Shown here: piece by piece, positions 35,600 through 46,626 of the stretch
How the letters are laid out: the number at the start of each line of letters is the position of its first letter
Numbering within the stretch: position 1 is the first letter of the stretch
From: Loripinus fragilis
Taxonomy: Eukaryota; Mollusca; Bivalvia; Lucinida; Lucinidae
Direction of reading: 5' to 3'
Assembly: GCA_964019695.1 (NCBI GenBank)
Contig: OZ026522.1
Location: 22,684,477 to 22,748,476 of the forward strand
DNA length: 64,000 nt
The notes under the pieces: generated by a model
What the model was told of the DNA's origin: nothing
Database searches by the model: none
Seen by the model: the letters and a program-made list of their open reading frames with translations, nothing else
Program-made: the position numbers and the translations under genes

Positions 35600-37579
35600 G
35601 AATTTTTGAATCTTGTTAGAAGTTGCAAATGTGGTGCAGCCAGAAATATTCGAAAATGACATTAGAAATGTATTTAATTTGCATTATTGCATTATATATC
35701 GATTGAGAGTCGTATGGGGGAAAACAGTGCACCAGATTATCCTGATTAACACCGTTTTAAGTACAACCATTCCTACCCACCAACGATAGTTATTATTTCC
35801 CAACCCCAAAGTTTTGGTATGTAATTTTCCCACGTTCCACACTAACACAATCAGACCCATGGTGTGACCACCTAAGGATTTAATCCTATCGATTAGGTAA
35901 CAAACTACCGTTTTCACACCCTGTTAATGGTCAGCGCGTGGCATAAACCACAGATATACACGAGCCTAAACATCACGTTAAAATCTCCTTGATCCTGATA
36001 AAAAGGGATCAATTACCTTAATTAAGGAAATAGAAACCTACAACTCAGATGAGCATGAAATTTATCGTGCTTATAAATGTTTAAATGCCAACAATTTTTG
36101 GTATTTTAACATTTGTTAGTATGACAAATAAAACATCTACAAGGGCCTGGATGGGGATATCCAAAAGTCGCCTAGTCATCAAAATTTATCTCGACAAAAT
36201 GTATATATCAAAACCAACTAGATAGCTGTACAAGTAAAACATTGGGCATAATCTGGATCCGAACAGTTTGACACTAAGCTATTTTTATTGCCGTCACATG
36301 GCTGTTACGCCTTTTGAATTCCCCCCGCTTTTGAGAAAGCCTAAAATGTCGAAATTGCCAAGAGATTAGGGATCAGGGCAGTGGTAGTAGATTCTTCTAA
36401 CAATTTTTTCTGACACTGCAGGATATTCTAAATCCAGATTTGAGCTTTATTTTTGGAAAAATGCAAGTTATAAAAAAATATTCCAGATTTTCGCGTTTCT
36501 TATTATTGCGGCAGGACTATAACTGTCATAATAACACACCTCGTCATGCAACCAGATGTGTTTTAATCACATGTTGACACCTTCACAGTTTAATCCCGAT
36601 GCCTACATTCACTAATCTCTTTGTTTAATGGAATAGATAATCGAGAAACAGCAGGCGATTTATCTTAATTAAATTATTGCTACCGAATTGATAAGGGAGT
36701 AAGCATGTGTATTCAGAAGATTTGATACCTATCACATTTTCGAACAGTGATTGCTCAGGTGAGCCTGCGCAAATGTGCAAGCTCACTTGAGCAGTCGGTG
36801 GTATATTGAGACGAGGTCTCTAGCTTAAAGTAGGCATGAGGAACACAAACTAGGGCCTATTGAGTTATGCGCATATGCGATAAGTACTAAAGTATCATAC
36901 GACAATCGCAACCCTTGGTAGGACAAGATGACCCTTTTGAAGCTTAGAAACTCCAAATGTTGTTCGGCGTGTACCTGAACAGTCATTAAACATTCAAGCG
37001 ACCAGCAAAGTCTCTTTCCAGACCATGCATGTGCGCATGCTGATCTGAGCCTTTGCTGGGTGCATATACCGCATGGTTGGAAATCTCATAATGCGTCTCA
37101 TAAATGAATATATTAATTGATACAATTAATTTATTCATTGGATTGGTCAGTTAATTAGAAAATGCAAAACGTTAATTGGACCCTGTAATCAATTGTTTAA
37201 ATGGTCGTTAATCATTTGCTGTACTTTAAGGGAAAACAAACAAATAATCATAGTTATCCAATCAATTCATCAATTTGTTTTCAATGATCGATCAACAAAG
37301 TTTCGTTTAAATAAATGAAAAGACTTTTAAACTACAAAGAAACAATAATTAATATCGTCCGACAAACCACAGAAAAATTAAAAACAAAACGCTATTTTAT
37401 CATCAAAGTACTAATTTAATACATGAATAAACATAAAAACATAAAGTCTTCACCTAGTTATGCATAACAAAGTTAAAAAAATATTAGATAAAAAAATAAA
37501 TCAGCAAATCAGCAGTTCAGCGTTTTAAGGTATTTTTGCTGATTGAATTCAGCAGAAAATTCATCGTTTTAGGGTGTCC
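34841..37579. other. Right part of H1, shared with H2
   Basis: Blocks here return reversed in H2: AATGATTCTTAATTGATAAC near 35199 with GTTATCAATTAAGAATCACT near 54050, and GTAGTTTGTTACCTAATCGA (complement, near 35890) with 55470-55492. There is also a T run (35571-35599), an internal direct repeat (about 35180-35340 with 35395-35550), and GACCAGCAAAG/GCCTTTGCTGGGTGC repeat sequence near 36760-37095. No gene is supported. Confidence 0.55.
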
Positions 37580-37940
37580 CAATTATTTGATAGATAGATA
37601 GAAAGGCCATACCCATCGTCAATTGACAATAGCGCGGTGCAAATTTGAAAACAAACGGCCACGCCCACGCACAATTCCCTGATCGATCCCAGTGGTTATT
37701 TATCGATCAGGCATCGCGACACGCGTCGATAATCTGTCTGGCCTTCCTCACTAATCCCTTTGTTTATTGCAGTAGTTAATCTATAGACGACAGGAAATCT
37801 CTTTGATAAATCGAGTACAATGTATTTCAAATGTCTGCCACTTGCGGGTTGCCTTGGAACTATATTCCAAAATAAAGTTATGTCTGTTTTGGGTGATATT
37901 CCAATACCCCTTCAACCGTTGCTACTGATTAGCAATTATC

Positions 37941-38044
<104 letters not shown>

Positions 38045-38849
38045 GTTTATTTACTTTAAGCAGTATACATGCTCATGAGTACTGATAACAATATTCATTC
38101 TTATTATATACTATACATGGGGTTTGCAAGGTATATTTACGTTCTAATTAATGAACTCACATTCCGTAGTAGCCAATAGTACACAAGTATATATGTGTAT
38201 CCCCATTCATGACATATGATATTTCTCTCGTGGGTCTAAAAATAAATTGTGGTCTGACCATATGACGTATATTTACTGATTGGTTCCCGTTTTACATCTC
38301 TTTTCTATGACAGATTAAGCGCCAAATATTGTCCCACTTTCATTTGATATAAATAACCGGAGATTTCCCAGTATTTTAAATACACACGTCATGTTTAGGG
38401 TTACACCGATAGCTCCAGATAAAACGATAAACGCTTTCTTTAACCAAATATAAATTCACACAGCCAGCGGTGTGTTCCTTATGCGATTTTGCGCTCATTC
38501 TTTCCGCATGTAACACAGATGCTATGCCTATCTCCCTTCTCATTAGAAAAGGGAAATAGATACAGCAACTGAGAAACGTGCTAAAGAAAAAAGTACCTTA
38601 GCAAAAATAAAATGATCAGTAAAATAATGTTAGGAACAAAACACTCTGAACACATTTCACATTATTTATCACTCACAATGTTTATCGCTGTGCCAAATTA
38701 TCTGCTCATGCACTACGACTATCATCAAATGAAGATCAGTGGGAGACTACTCATTAGAGCAGCCTCCCACTGACCTTCATTCTTGAATTTTAATTAATAT
38801 CTTTGGAAAATACCATTAATCTTTGCTTTTTTTACTATATTTTTGTTTG

Positions 38850-38888
<39 letters not shown>
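38850..38888. repeat. (AC)n microsatellite
   Basis: About 19 AC units directly before element C. Confidence 0.95.
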
Positions 38889-38890
<2 letters not shown>

Positions 38891-39124
38891 AATGGGAGAA
38901 ATACACCAAAATTGGCTAAAACATCATAACATTATTTAGGAAGTGTCTATTGACAGCCGGCTGTCACTAGCATTTTAGGTCTAGTGCCAGCCGGCTGGCA
39001 ATAGACCTAAAATGCTATTGACAGCCGGCTACTGGAATATAGATAAAAGGGATAATAACAAGTAAAAAGTTATAAGATATCATTTATATTTAAGTGTATT
39101 AACAATGGTGATACATGTTTATAA

Positions 39125-39560
39125 GGTAACAAAGAAACTGGTGATATAATACAAGTCATGCTTAGTTATTATCAAATAACAACTAAAAAGAAAGCATTAG
39201 TGAACATTTATGATAGTTTAAATTTAGAGTCTGACTCTCAGGTAAAGAGTCAAATTTGCGCTATATTGAAATATGAAGGTACCATTGTCACAGTGAAATA
39301 AAGTGACTGTCCAACAACAACATGGGTCCGTGGACTGTGGCCTTTTTGTAATAGCAAACATTGTTGCACTTTGTTTTGGGTACGAGCCTAACAAGATGCT
39401 GTTCCGTCAAGACAGAATGAGAAATCACCTGATTTCATGCTTTGAAGCAGGACAGTTTTCTATGTTCCCCTTTGATGTAAACACAAGACCGAAAAGAAAC
39501 AAAACACAAAAATCAGGGTGTACTGCACACGTAGGCATCAGCATGATGGCACCAAAATGA
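39125..39560 (+). pseudogene. Ulp1/C48-type cysteine protease remnant, frameshifted
   Basis: The frame from 39125 reads through ALVNIYDSLNLESDSQ to a TAA at 39299-39301. Four bases later the next frame continues VTVQQQHGSVDCGLFVIA to 39560. The spacing of Gln (QQQ) six residues before Cys in DCGLF, and an upstream Asp in YDSL, match the Gln, Asp and Cys of Ulp1/SENP (peptidase C48) catalytic cores. A C-terminal MRNH and a final FPF also suit transposon-borne members. The catalytic His region is not present and the reading frame is broken, so it is inactive. These proteases accompany transposases in several DNA transposon groups. Part of the 5' piece recurs inverted at about 41925-42000. Confidence 0.75.
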
Positions 39561-40318
39561 TAAAATGTGTGAACTGAACTTTCATCCAAATTGCTTATAG
39601 CTCTAGCAGTGAATTGTTGTGTTTGGAGGTCAGTTGTAAAGAAGATCTAATCACCAGCGTGCAGCGCAAGTGATTTATCTTCGCACAACTGACAGACAAA
39701 CAGTGAATTATTACTCAACAATTCATGCACTGGAGGCGATCTATTTCGATTCCAACACACAAAAACGACAAAACACATTTGAAGTCTTAAGCTTTTCCAA
39801 CGTTCCACCATTGCACTGAAGAACTCCCACCAATTAGATGAATAATTAGACTACGTCGCATTCATTTACTTGTATTTGTAACGCCTTTCAAGCATAAAAA
39901 CGACGTTACACCGTCTAACGCCATGAATGACATAATTTTCCAGTAACAAATGACTTCAGCTAGCAGGCTCTTTCCTCGCGCTTTCAAAACTGTGAATTAT
40001 TGTTTGATATATCACATTTTCTTAGCATTGACTCTATAGGCGAGGTGTGTTAGAATGGTGGGCATATACCATCTGAGGGTTTTTTGCGAATTTTGCATGA
40101 CAGAATTTGATAATGATGATGGGAGGGATCAGTAGACAGTAGATGTAAAACTCATTCTGAGCTTTTGTTTGATTTGATGGCCTTAATCGATTATGTCTCC
40201 AACAGTGTTAACCTGCAGTTATAATATAGGCCCTTTAATATACTAAGGCTATAATATATCGGTTCAGATAAACAAAAATTTTGAGCCTAAAATTGTAAAT
40301 AGTTTTTACATATAATTT

Positions 40319-40365
40319 GGGTGCTCAAAAGAATCGTGTCATTGAGACGGTTCTTTTGAGCACCC
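40319..40365. repeat. Short hairpin GGGTGCTCAAAAGAA
   Basis: GGGTGCTCAAAAGAA pairs with TTCTTTTGAGCACCC around a loop TCGTGTCATTGAGACGG. Related sequence lies near 29264-29310 and 34880-34920, so it is a dispersed family. Confidence 0.65.
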
Positions 40366-40469
40366 ACAACATGTGTTTTGGTTGATAAATAAGAAAATTA
40401 ATTTTCTGGTACACACTGAATATAAGCATACATTTTGGATTCTAGTTGAACATGAACACCAACTTTGGA

Positions 40470-40820
40470 ATTCCTATCTCAAAAAATATAGGAGATATGC
40501 GCCAGACTCAATGCAGTTTCTAGAAACTAGGTCAGAGGTCAAGTTCAGGGTCACGGGGACCCAGTTATGGTATGTGACACTTCGTCATCCCAAGAGATAT
40601 GCTCCGGACACGATTATTCTAAAAACTAGGTCAGAGGTCAAGGTCACAGTGACCCGAAAAGGGTACGCGACACTCTGTCATCCCAAGATGCATCCACACA
40701 CCAAATTTGGAATTCCTACCTCAAGAATATAGGAGATATGCACCGGACACTAAGCGGGACGGACGGACAGACAGTGTGATTACCATATGCCTCCCAAAGT
40801 TCCAGTGGGAGCATAAAAAG
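40470..40820. repeat. Dispersed AGGTCAGAGGTCAAG repeat block
   Basis: Two internal copies of AAACTAGGTCAGAGGTCAAG (about 40526 and 40624) are each preceded by AGATATGC and followed by GTCATCCCAAGA, ending with GGGACGGACGGACAGACAG and CCAGTGGGAGCATAAAAA. From memory this block is widespread in bivalve genomes. A 119-codon frame across it is probably chance. Confidence 0.6.
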
Positions 40821-42000
40821 TAGGATTTATTGGTGTAAAAAAGTTGAGCTGATAGGGCTTTTCCAAGTTCAAAATTCATCAGAAGGAGTTGTTAGAAATA
40901 AGAAAGTTCACTAAAGTAAATAAGCAGGATAATAGCTGTGACAATAGTACAAGCTGAACAGAGAGACTTTTGGGGGTAAAAATTAAAAAAATGAGATGTT
41001 TTGCAGCGTGCTCCCTGGAAATATACATTGGTTAAGAGATGAAATCCGAGTGAGAGAGGAAAAATGTCTGGATTTTTACCCGTTAATGACATTTTAGAGT
41101 GAAAAAGTAGGGATAGTAGGGCATTTTCTTGAAAAAGTAGGGAAAAGTAGGACCCGCTTGAAAGTCTGGGTTAAACTACTGACTACTAGGCAGGTATAGC
41201 TTGCATGTAATTTCAATTGTATTCAGGAAAATGTGGATCTGATCAGCCGGCTTTATCAGAGACCAGCTGCTCTGGATCTACATTGTTACCTAAAAGGATG
41301 CAGTATTGTTTGTCCCAAATATAATTTAGAGGAAAAAACTCTAGGAGCAGACTGTTCATGATTGTTTATTTGCTCAGGCTTCTTCTGCCAGGACAGGGAT
41401 GAGAACAGTCAGCCATTCTCAATCAGGAAAATATGTCGGTTGACGCCAAGCTGGTGAAAAGCAATTTTTAAATCACTTATTAAAGGTTTAAAATCACAAA
41501 TATCAATAGAAACCAGTCAGTTTATGCTTAATTTATATCAAAAATTGAGTTTAACTTTGTTCAAAAATAAGTTTCAGCAACAACAACTGGCATTATATAA
41601 ATCGTATGCCAGTGCTCAATCAGGAAACCCTGATCAATCCTGAACTTTCTCATGCCTGCAGGATAGTTTGGTGCTGGCACTCAAATTAACTCCTTGGTAA
41701 TTATGCAAGCTTTTTGTGTGTGGCATTTTTCAAAATGAACAATCTTAAAATAATTCTTTCAGAAATACCATCATAGTGCCAAATAGTTTGGATCCAGATC
41801 AGGTCCAGGCTGACCTTAGTCCACACTGTTTGTAAAGTACAAAAGCAGAAAGCAAAAGTTGCCACTACTCGGCACTAGCAGGGAAATTTTAAGTAGGATT
41901 ATTTGAATAGCTAATTAATGCTATTTTTTAGTTGTTATTTGATGATAACTCAGCATGTGTTCACCAATTTCTTTGTTACCTTATGTCACAGAGGTGAACT

Positions 42001-43094
42001 TTGTGATTATATTGCTTAACGCATAAATTACCTTTTCTCCTTCAGTGCCACCGTGAGTAGTGTTGATATTTACTTAAATCATACCAAGCGTGGGAAAAAC
42101 TGGTTTAACCTGTCTTGCATTGTTTTCTTATGGAGTACCTTGAAACTGAGCTGTTCTATTTTATAGTCCAACCAGTAGCTGTTTTAGTTAGACATAAGGA
42201 TGTAAGATGATGGGTGATTGGTTGCTTATGAACACACCTCTATTAACTTACTTTGCGCATGCGCCTAACCTCACAAATACATATGCGCGCGACATTTGGA
42301 AAAGGCATTCTCATTTTTGCGGTTAGATCGACTCCATCGATCTACAGGCTGTAGAACATATATTTATATATTATTATTTATATTATTCCTTCACGGAAAT
42401 GATATGGAAACATTATTATTAGCAGGTATGTGAATTTATACTCTTTTTATCATACAGATCACAGATTGTCGTTTCTGATGAAAACACCAAAGGGAGGTTT
42501 TCGCCAGGAACTACATTCTGTACATTTCCTGTGACGTAGTTCACAATATTTCTGTATGACGTATTAACGCAAATTACAAATTGCTTTCGATTTGTTTTGT
42601 CTTTCTGAAATAGGCATGGCTATCGTTTTGATCTTTATGGACATTGCAAATGGAGGAATTAGTAAATTGAGCTAACGCATAAAATGTAAGTTAAATGCAA
42701 AAGGTGTGGTTTTAATATTTTAATCTCTTTGTATATAATTTTATCACTGCAAAATACCCATGTCTAAAAATAGACATGACATGCTCACTGCTCAGGTACC
42801 AAACGACTTGCAGTCAGTTGCAAGTATATCCGTTGTCCGTGTCCGATTGTCTGTCTGTCTGTCTGTCTGTCTGTGTTGTAAATATGTATTGCATACGGAT
42901 GCAATGTATTCCGTTGTCCGTGTCTGTTCATTTGTCTGTCTGTGTTGTCTGTACTGTTTCATTGTTTGTTTTGTATTTTAGGACACCCTTTTTATTTACG
43001 TCTGTAAAATAAACCTATAACTACATCTGTCGTTGAGATCCCTGGCTAAACGAATCCATACCCTGCGATGACTATATGACTTCGAATGTATACA
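42001..43094. mobile_element. Insertion in the right arm of element C
   Basis: The left arm of C runs GATACATGTTTATAAGGTAAC without a break (39107-39127). The mirror in the right arm is split, with GTTACCTTATG ending near 41990 and TACATGTATCACC starting near 43092. The roughly 1.1-kb insert includes a GTCT array (42849-42874) and several GTTGTCCGTGTC copies. I see no clear terminal repeats. Confidence 0.5.
42849..42874. repeat. (GTCT)n microsatellite
   Basis: Six to seven CTGT/GTCT units, followed by degenerate copies to about 42950. The two overlapping frames rich in Cys, Leu, Ser and Val come from it. Confidence 0.85.
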
Positions 43095-43309
43095 TGTATC
43101 ACCATTGTTAATACTCTTAAAAATAAATATCTTATAACTTTTTACTTGTTATTATCCCTTATCTATATTTCAGTAGCTGGCTGTCAATAGCGTTTTAGGT
43201 CTAGTGCCAGCCGGCTGGCACTAGACCAAAAAGTCTATTGCCAGCCGGCTGGCACTAGACCTTAAACGCTATTGACAGCCGGCTGTCAATAGACGTCGCC
43301 CATTATTTA

Positions 43310-44039
43310 ATATTGAACAAATTGAGCAAGGATATAGCTTGCAATCAATTTCGTGGGTTATCTTCCCATACAGACGCACAAACCAAACAATAACTTACAC
43401 TTATATCATGTAATTACCATTTTGTCATACCAATGGTTGCGATGCGCAAGGTAGATACGATGAAACCTTCGCTGGAGAAGATGGTTATTACTGCCTATCC
43501 TTAGATCTATGCTGTTGATTATTTTCGACCAGATCGTGTCTTTTCAAGGGGAGGAACACTTTTTTTTCGATCACCAAAGCAACGATCGAAGAACGCAAAT
43601 ATAGCTTATTTCATTTTGTCATTTAGTTTTTTTATTTTACTTTTCAAGTTAATTGTATTTTCTCAGGTTTACAATAACAAACAAAATGAGATGCATGTAC
43701 AACATTTCAAATATTCAGCATGGCGGTTACTTGTTGGACTACTGACAGTATTTTTTTCTTGGGTTTAATTCCATATCATGTCTGCAACTGTCACCGGTCC
43801 AAATGTAGTTGTTATTTTACATGAAAGAAATATTAGCTCACAGCAGCTCTTATAAATTTCCATCAGTGCTCTGGGAGGGGACATCTGTTTCATTTTTTAA
43901 AGCACTGGATTCTTTTCTCTCTTTTTTCTTTTTACCGATCTTTTTTTTTCATTAAGGAATGTTAATGTTTTGAGGCGACTAATTATTGTAATAAATAAGG
44001 CGCACATATTTCGTCCAAATACAGATTTTTTTTATAAAT
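43310..44039. other. No gene recognised
   Basis: AT-rich interval between element C and the LINE fragment, with T-rich and TTTTTTC-rich stretches near 43915-43950. Nothing is supported. Confidence 0.45.
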
Positions 44040-45025
44040 ATGCCGTTAGCTAGTATTAGCAGAGTAGCAATGACGTATCTTGACCTTCATAGGTATTCAT
44101 GCATCAATGCAGTCCAGAACAGAGCCATGAGATTCTTTCTGGGAGTTGGTAAATATACATCAAATGCAGCGTGATGGGGAGATATGGGGTGGTCACAACC
44201 TGCACTAAGACAATGGAAATCTGTACTATTGCAGTGGCATCGATTTGTTACAATGAGCGACACTAGACTTAACGGTAGAATATTTAGTTGGTGTAGGCGA
44301 AAAGGTTCAATATCCTGTAAAAACTGGTGCTATTCAGTCAGACATATGTTTCATTCATTAGATCTTCTGCAGCTGTTTGAAAATTGTCATTAACACAGCG
44401 CTAAAGATGTTGTTGCTGAAGTTGTTCATAAAATAACTATACGTCATATGTATGAATGGCAGATGTCTATTGATAAAGAGGTTGGTACAAATAAAAATAG
44501 TCTCGGAATAAACTTAGATTTTATAGATTGTTTAAACGCTTCTTTGCAATGGAAGAGTACTGTAAGCTCAATATGCCATTTGCACATAGAGCAGCATATG
44601 CAAAATTTAGGTGTGCTGTGGCGCCGCTTAAAGTAGAGACAGGACGTTATTTGGGACAGCCTCTTGAAGCTAGAATTTGCCCATTCTGTCTGAACCGTAT
44701 TGAGGATGAACAACATGTTATCCTCCACTGTCCAGCCTCGAAGCAATATACACACATTTTCTTTCGAGGTTCAGCGTATGATTCGTTAAGACAACATCTA
44801 TATAGAAAGGCCTCAAATCTTTGTGAAGGATTTTGTCGAAACGATGATATTGAAAAGATTATAGTTTTATTCTCTACCAAATCTTTAGTCCGTATTGTTG
44901 CCAAAACCGGCTTTCTTATCCTAAGGAAAAGAAATAATATTTTATATATTTACATTTCTTTGTATTACTTTAACATTATATTCGCTTTATATGTGTACAT
45001 TTTTCCATTTGAATTTTATCAGTAA
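44040..45025 (+). pseudogene. LINE ORF2 C-terminal region, decayed
   Basis: A frame from 44040 contains INAVQNRAMRFFLGVGKYTS, typical of the region after the reverse transcriptase domain in invertebrate LINEs, then WRDMGW-like GDMGWSQPALRQW. It is broken by TGA at 44172-44174 and TAA at 44391-44393, and shifts frame near 44510-44530. The C-terminal part (44528-45025) has RAAYAKFRC, then ICPFCLNRIEDEQHVILHCP, a Cys-x2-Cys-x8-His-x4-Cys cluster at residues 51-68, as seen at the C-terminus of such proteins. The endonuclease and reverse transcriptase parts are missing: a 5'-truncated dead copy. Confidence 0.82.
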
Positions 45026-45440
45026 ACGTAACTTTTTATGTGCATTATACTCACCGAACCGTTGCTGCTATTTGGTTAACAACAGGTCTGACCTGATGGA
45101 CACGCTGACATTTAGAAATTTTACTTAAGGTATATTTAAGTAGCATATATGTATGCTCGCTTTTGATCAATTTTATCTTAGTCCCATTGGCATTTTAACT
45201 ATTTTAGGCTTCCAGTATACTATGGCGTACAATAGATAGTCAAATAGTCGCAACGATTCGTATTTTAAGCTAATGAATGTAAATAACGTTGTAAAGTGTG
45301 ATATATGTAATATGAAACTGTGATAGTCTCTTATAATTCACATGTGAATGACTTTGTACTGTATTTGAACTGTGATATGTATATGTACTTAATACTATGT
45401 TGTACAAAGATGAGACTCAAATAAATAAAGAATTTATCTA
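45026..45440 (+). mobile_element. LINE 3' untranslated region and tail
   Basis: Follows the stop of the LINE frame and ends TGTACAAAGATGAGACTCAA with ATAAATAAAGAATTT, a usual LINE 3' terminus. No poly(A) run follows. The LINE 3' end is therefore complete while its 5' part is lost. Confidence 0.65.
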
Positions 45441-46392
45441 GGTAAAATCCGGGGTAATATAGAAGCATCGTGGTAGAGTATGTATGTATAGTTGGTCATA
45501 TTCAGTTACTTCATTGCTATCTGGTCACATATTTTTAAAACACTAAATTCTTAGAACAAATACAGTCATACCATTTTCAAATATTTTGGTGGAACCAAAA
45601 TGACTCCGAAGCACCTAGTAAACGCTTAATACCCATTTTTCTCTCAGCTTTGTCCACCGATAACACTGTCCAATCAGACTTACAACCTTGAGCTAATAAA
45701 TATGCATGTAAATTTCGTGCATTACTAGGTTCTGCTTGGCCTGGATTTTGTTTCATTCATTTTTATTTTTACGTTGCATAATTGCATGGATTACAACTCT
45801 GTGGTTCGAGGGATATAATCCATAATTCTATGTTGAAAATGCGTAAGAAAAGTACATGTACATTTGGCTAGCCCCTTGTATTCGAGAAACTTTTACAGAC
45901 ACTTTTACAAGCAGTACGGACCCAGATGAGATGTCGCATAATGTGGCATCTTCTCAGGGTCCACACTGTTTGTTAAGATAAACATATCCAAGAAAAATTA
46001 TTAAGCGCCATCCCAAGGCATATACAATAGACTATTCCAAGTTTATTGTGTCAAATCAGCAGTGTACAATGGGTCAAGTCATTTCGTACCAATTTGTCCT
46101 AAGCTAAAACATGCACCGTTTCTGGAACAAAACGATATATTTTTTGTCAACCAGAGTACCTCTTAAATTTGTAGCCCAACAAATTAATTTCCAGCTATTG
46201 CCCACCCTCAACACTACTCCCTCTCCCCAAGTTGGACAATACAATTGGACACCGCTAAGCGGCAACTAAATGGCAGTTTGACGCGAAAATTAGATCAAAG
46301 GAGACAGCCAACTGTCAACTACCATCTCTGGCGCACACGAACAGTTTGAAGCCGGATCAGGTTCGACAAAATGTTGGGCCTGAAACAATACA
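45441..46392. other. Inner border of the right arm, no gene
   Basis: Contains a GACCCAGATGAGATGTCGCA...GGTCCACACTGTTTG block (about 45918-45975) related to those near 14930 and 61000, and a C/A-rich stretch near 46200. No gene is supported. Confidence 0.45.
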
Positions 46393-46626
46393 TTTTTATA
46401 AGTGTAGGCTCAGACGAGCCTGTGCTGCCTCCTTTTAAGCTTAGAAGCTCCAATTGATGTTTTGTCAGTAGTTTAACAAGCATTGAATGTTCAAGTGACT
46501 AGCAAAGGCTCTGACCAGACTGTGCATATGCACAGGCTGGTCTGAGCCTTTGCTGGTCGCACATTTCATATTGTTGGAAGTATCATGTCGCGGCTCATAT
46601 ATAAAGAACCAGTAAAACAGTATGTA

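Larger units (their letters stand above)
38939..43301. mobile_element. Element C: 4.36 kb, GCCGGCTG palindromic ends, TSD ATTATTTA
   Basis: ATTATTTA (38931-38938 and 43302-43309) flanks ends GGAAGTGTCTATTGACAG and, on the complement, GGGCGACGTCTATTGACAG. Each terminus holds repeated GACAGCCGGCTGTC and CCAGCCGGCTGG palindromes joined by TCTAGTGCCA. Inverted arms run to about 39185 on the left; on the right they are at about 43095-43301 and 41925-42000, separated by a later insertion. A protease pseudogene lies near the left end. An 8-bp duplication plus a C48 protease would fit hAT or the KDZ (Kyakuja-Dileera-Zisupton) transposons; this is inference. Confidence 0.75.

Noticed and set aside
40373..40732. 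119-codon frame
   Set aside because: It reads through an internally repeated GGTCAGAGGTCAAGGTCAC block that is a dispersed repeat; the apparent protein repeats follow the DNA repeats.
42760..43012. Cys-Leu-Val-rich frames that look membrane-like
   Set aside because: They come from the GTCT microsatellite and its degenerate extension.
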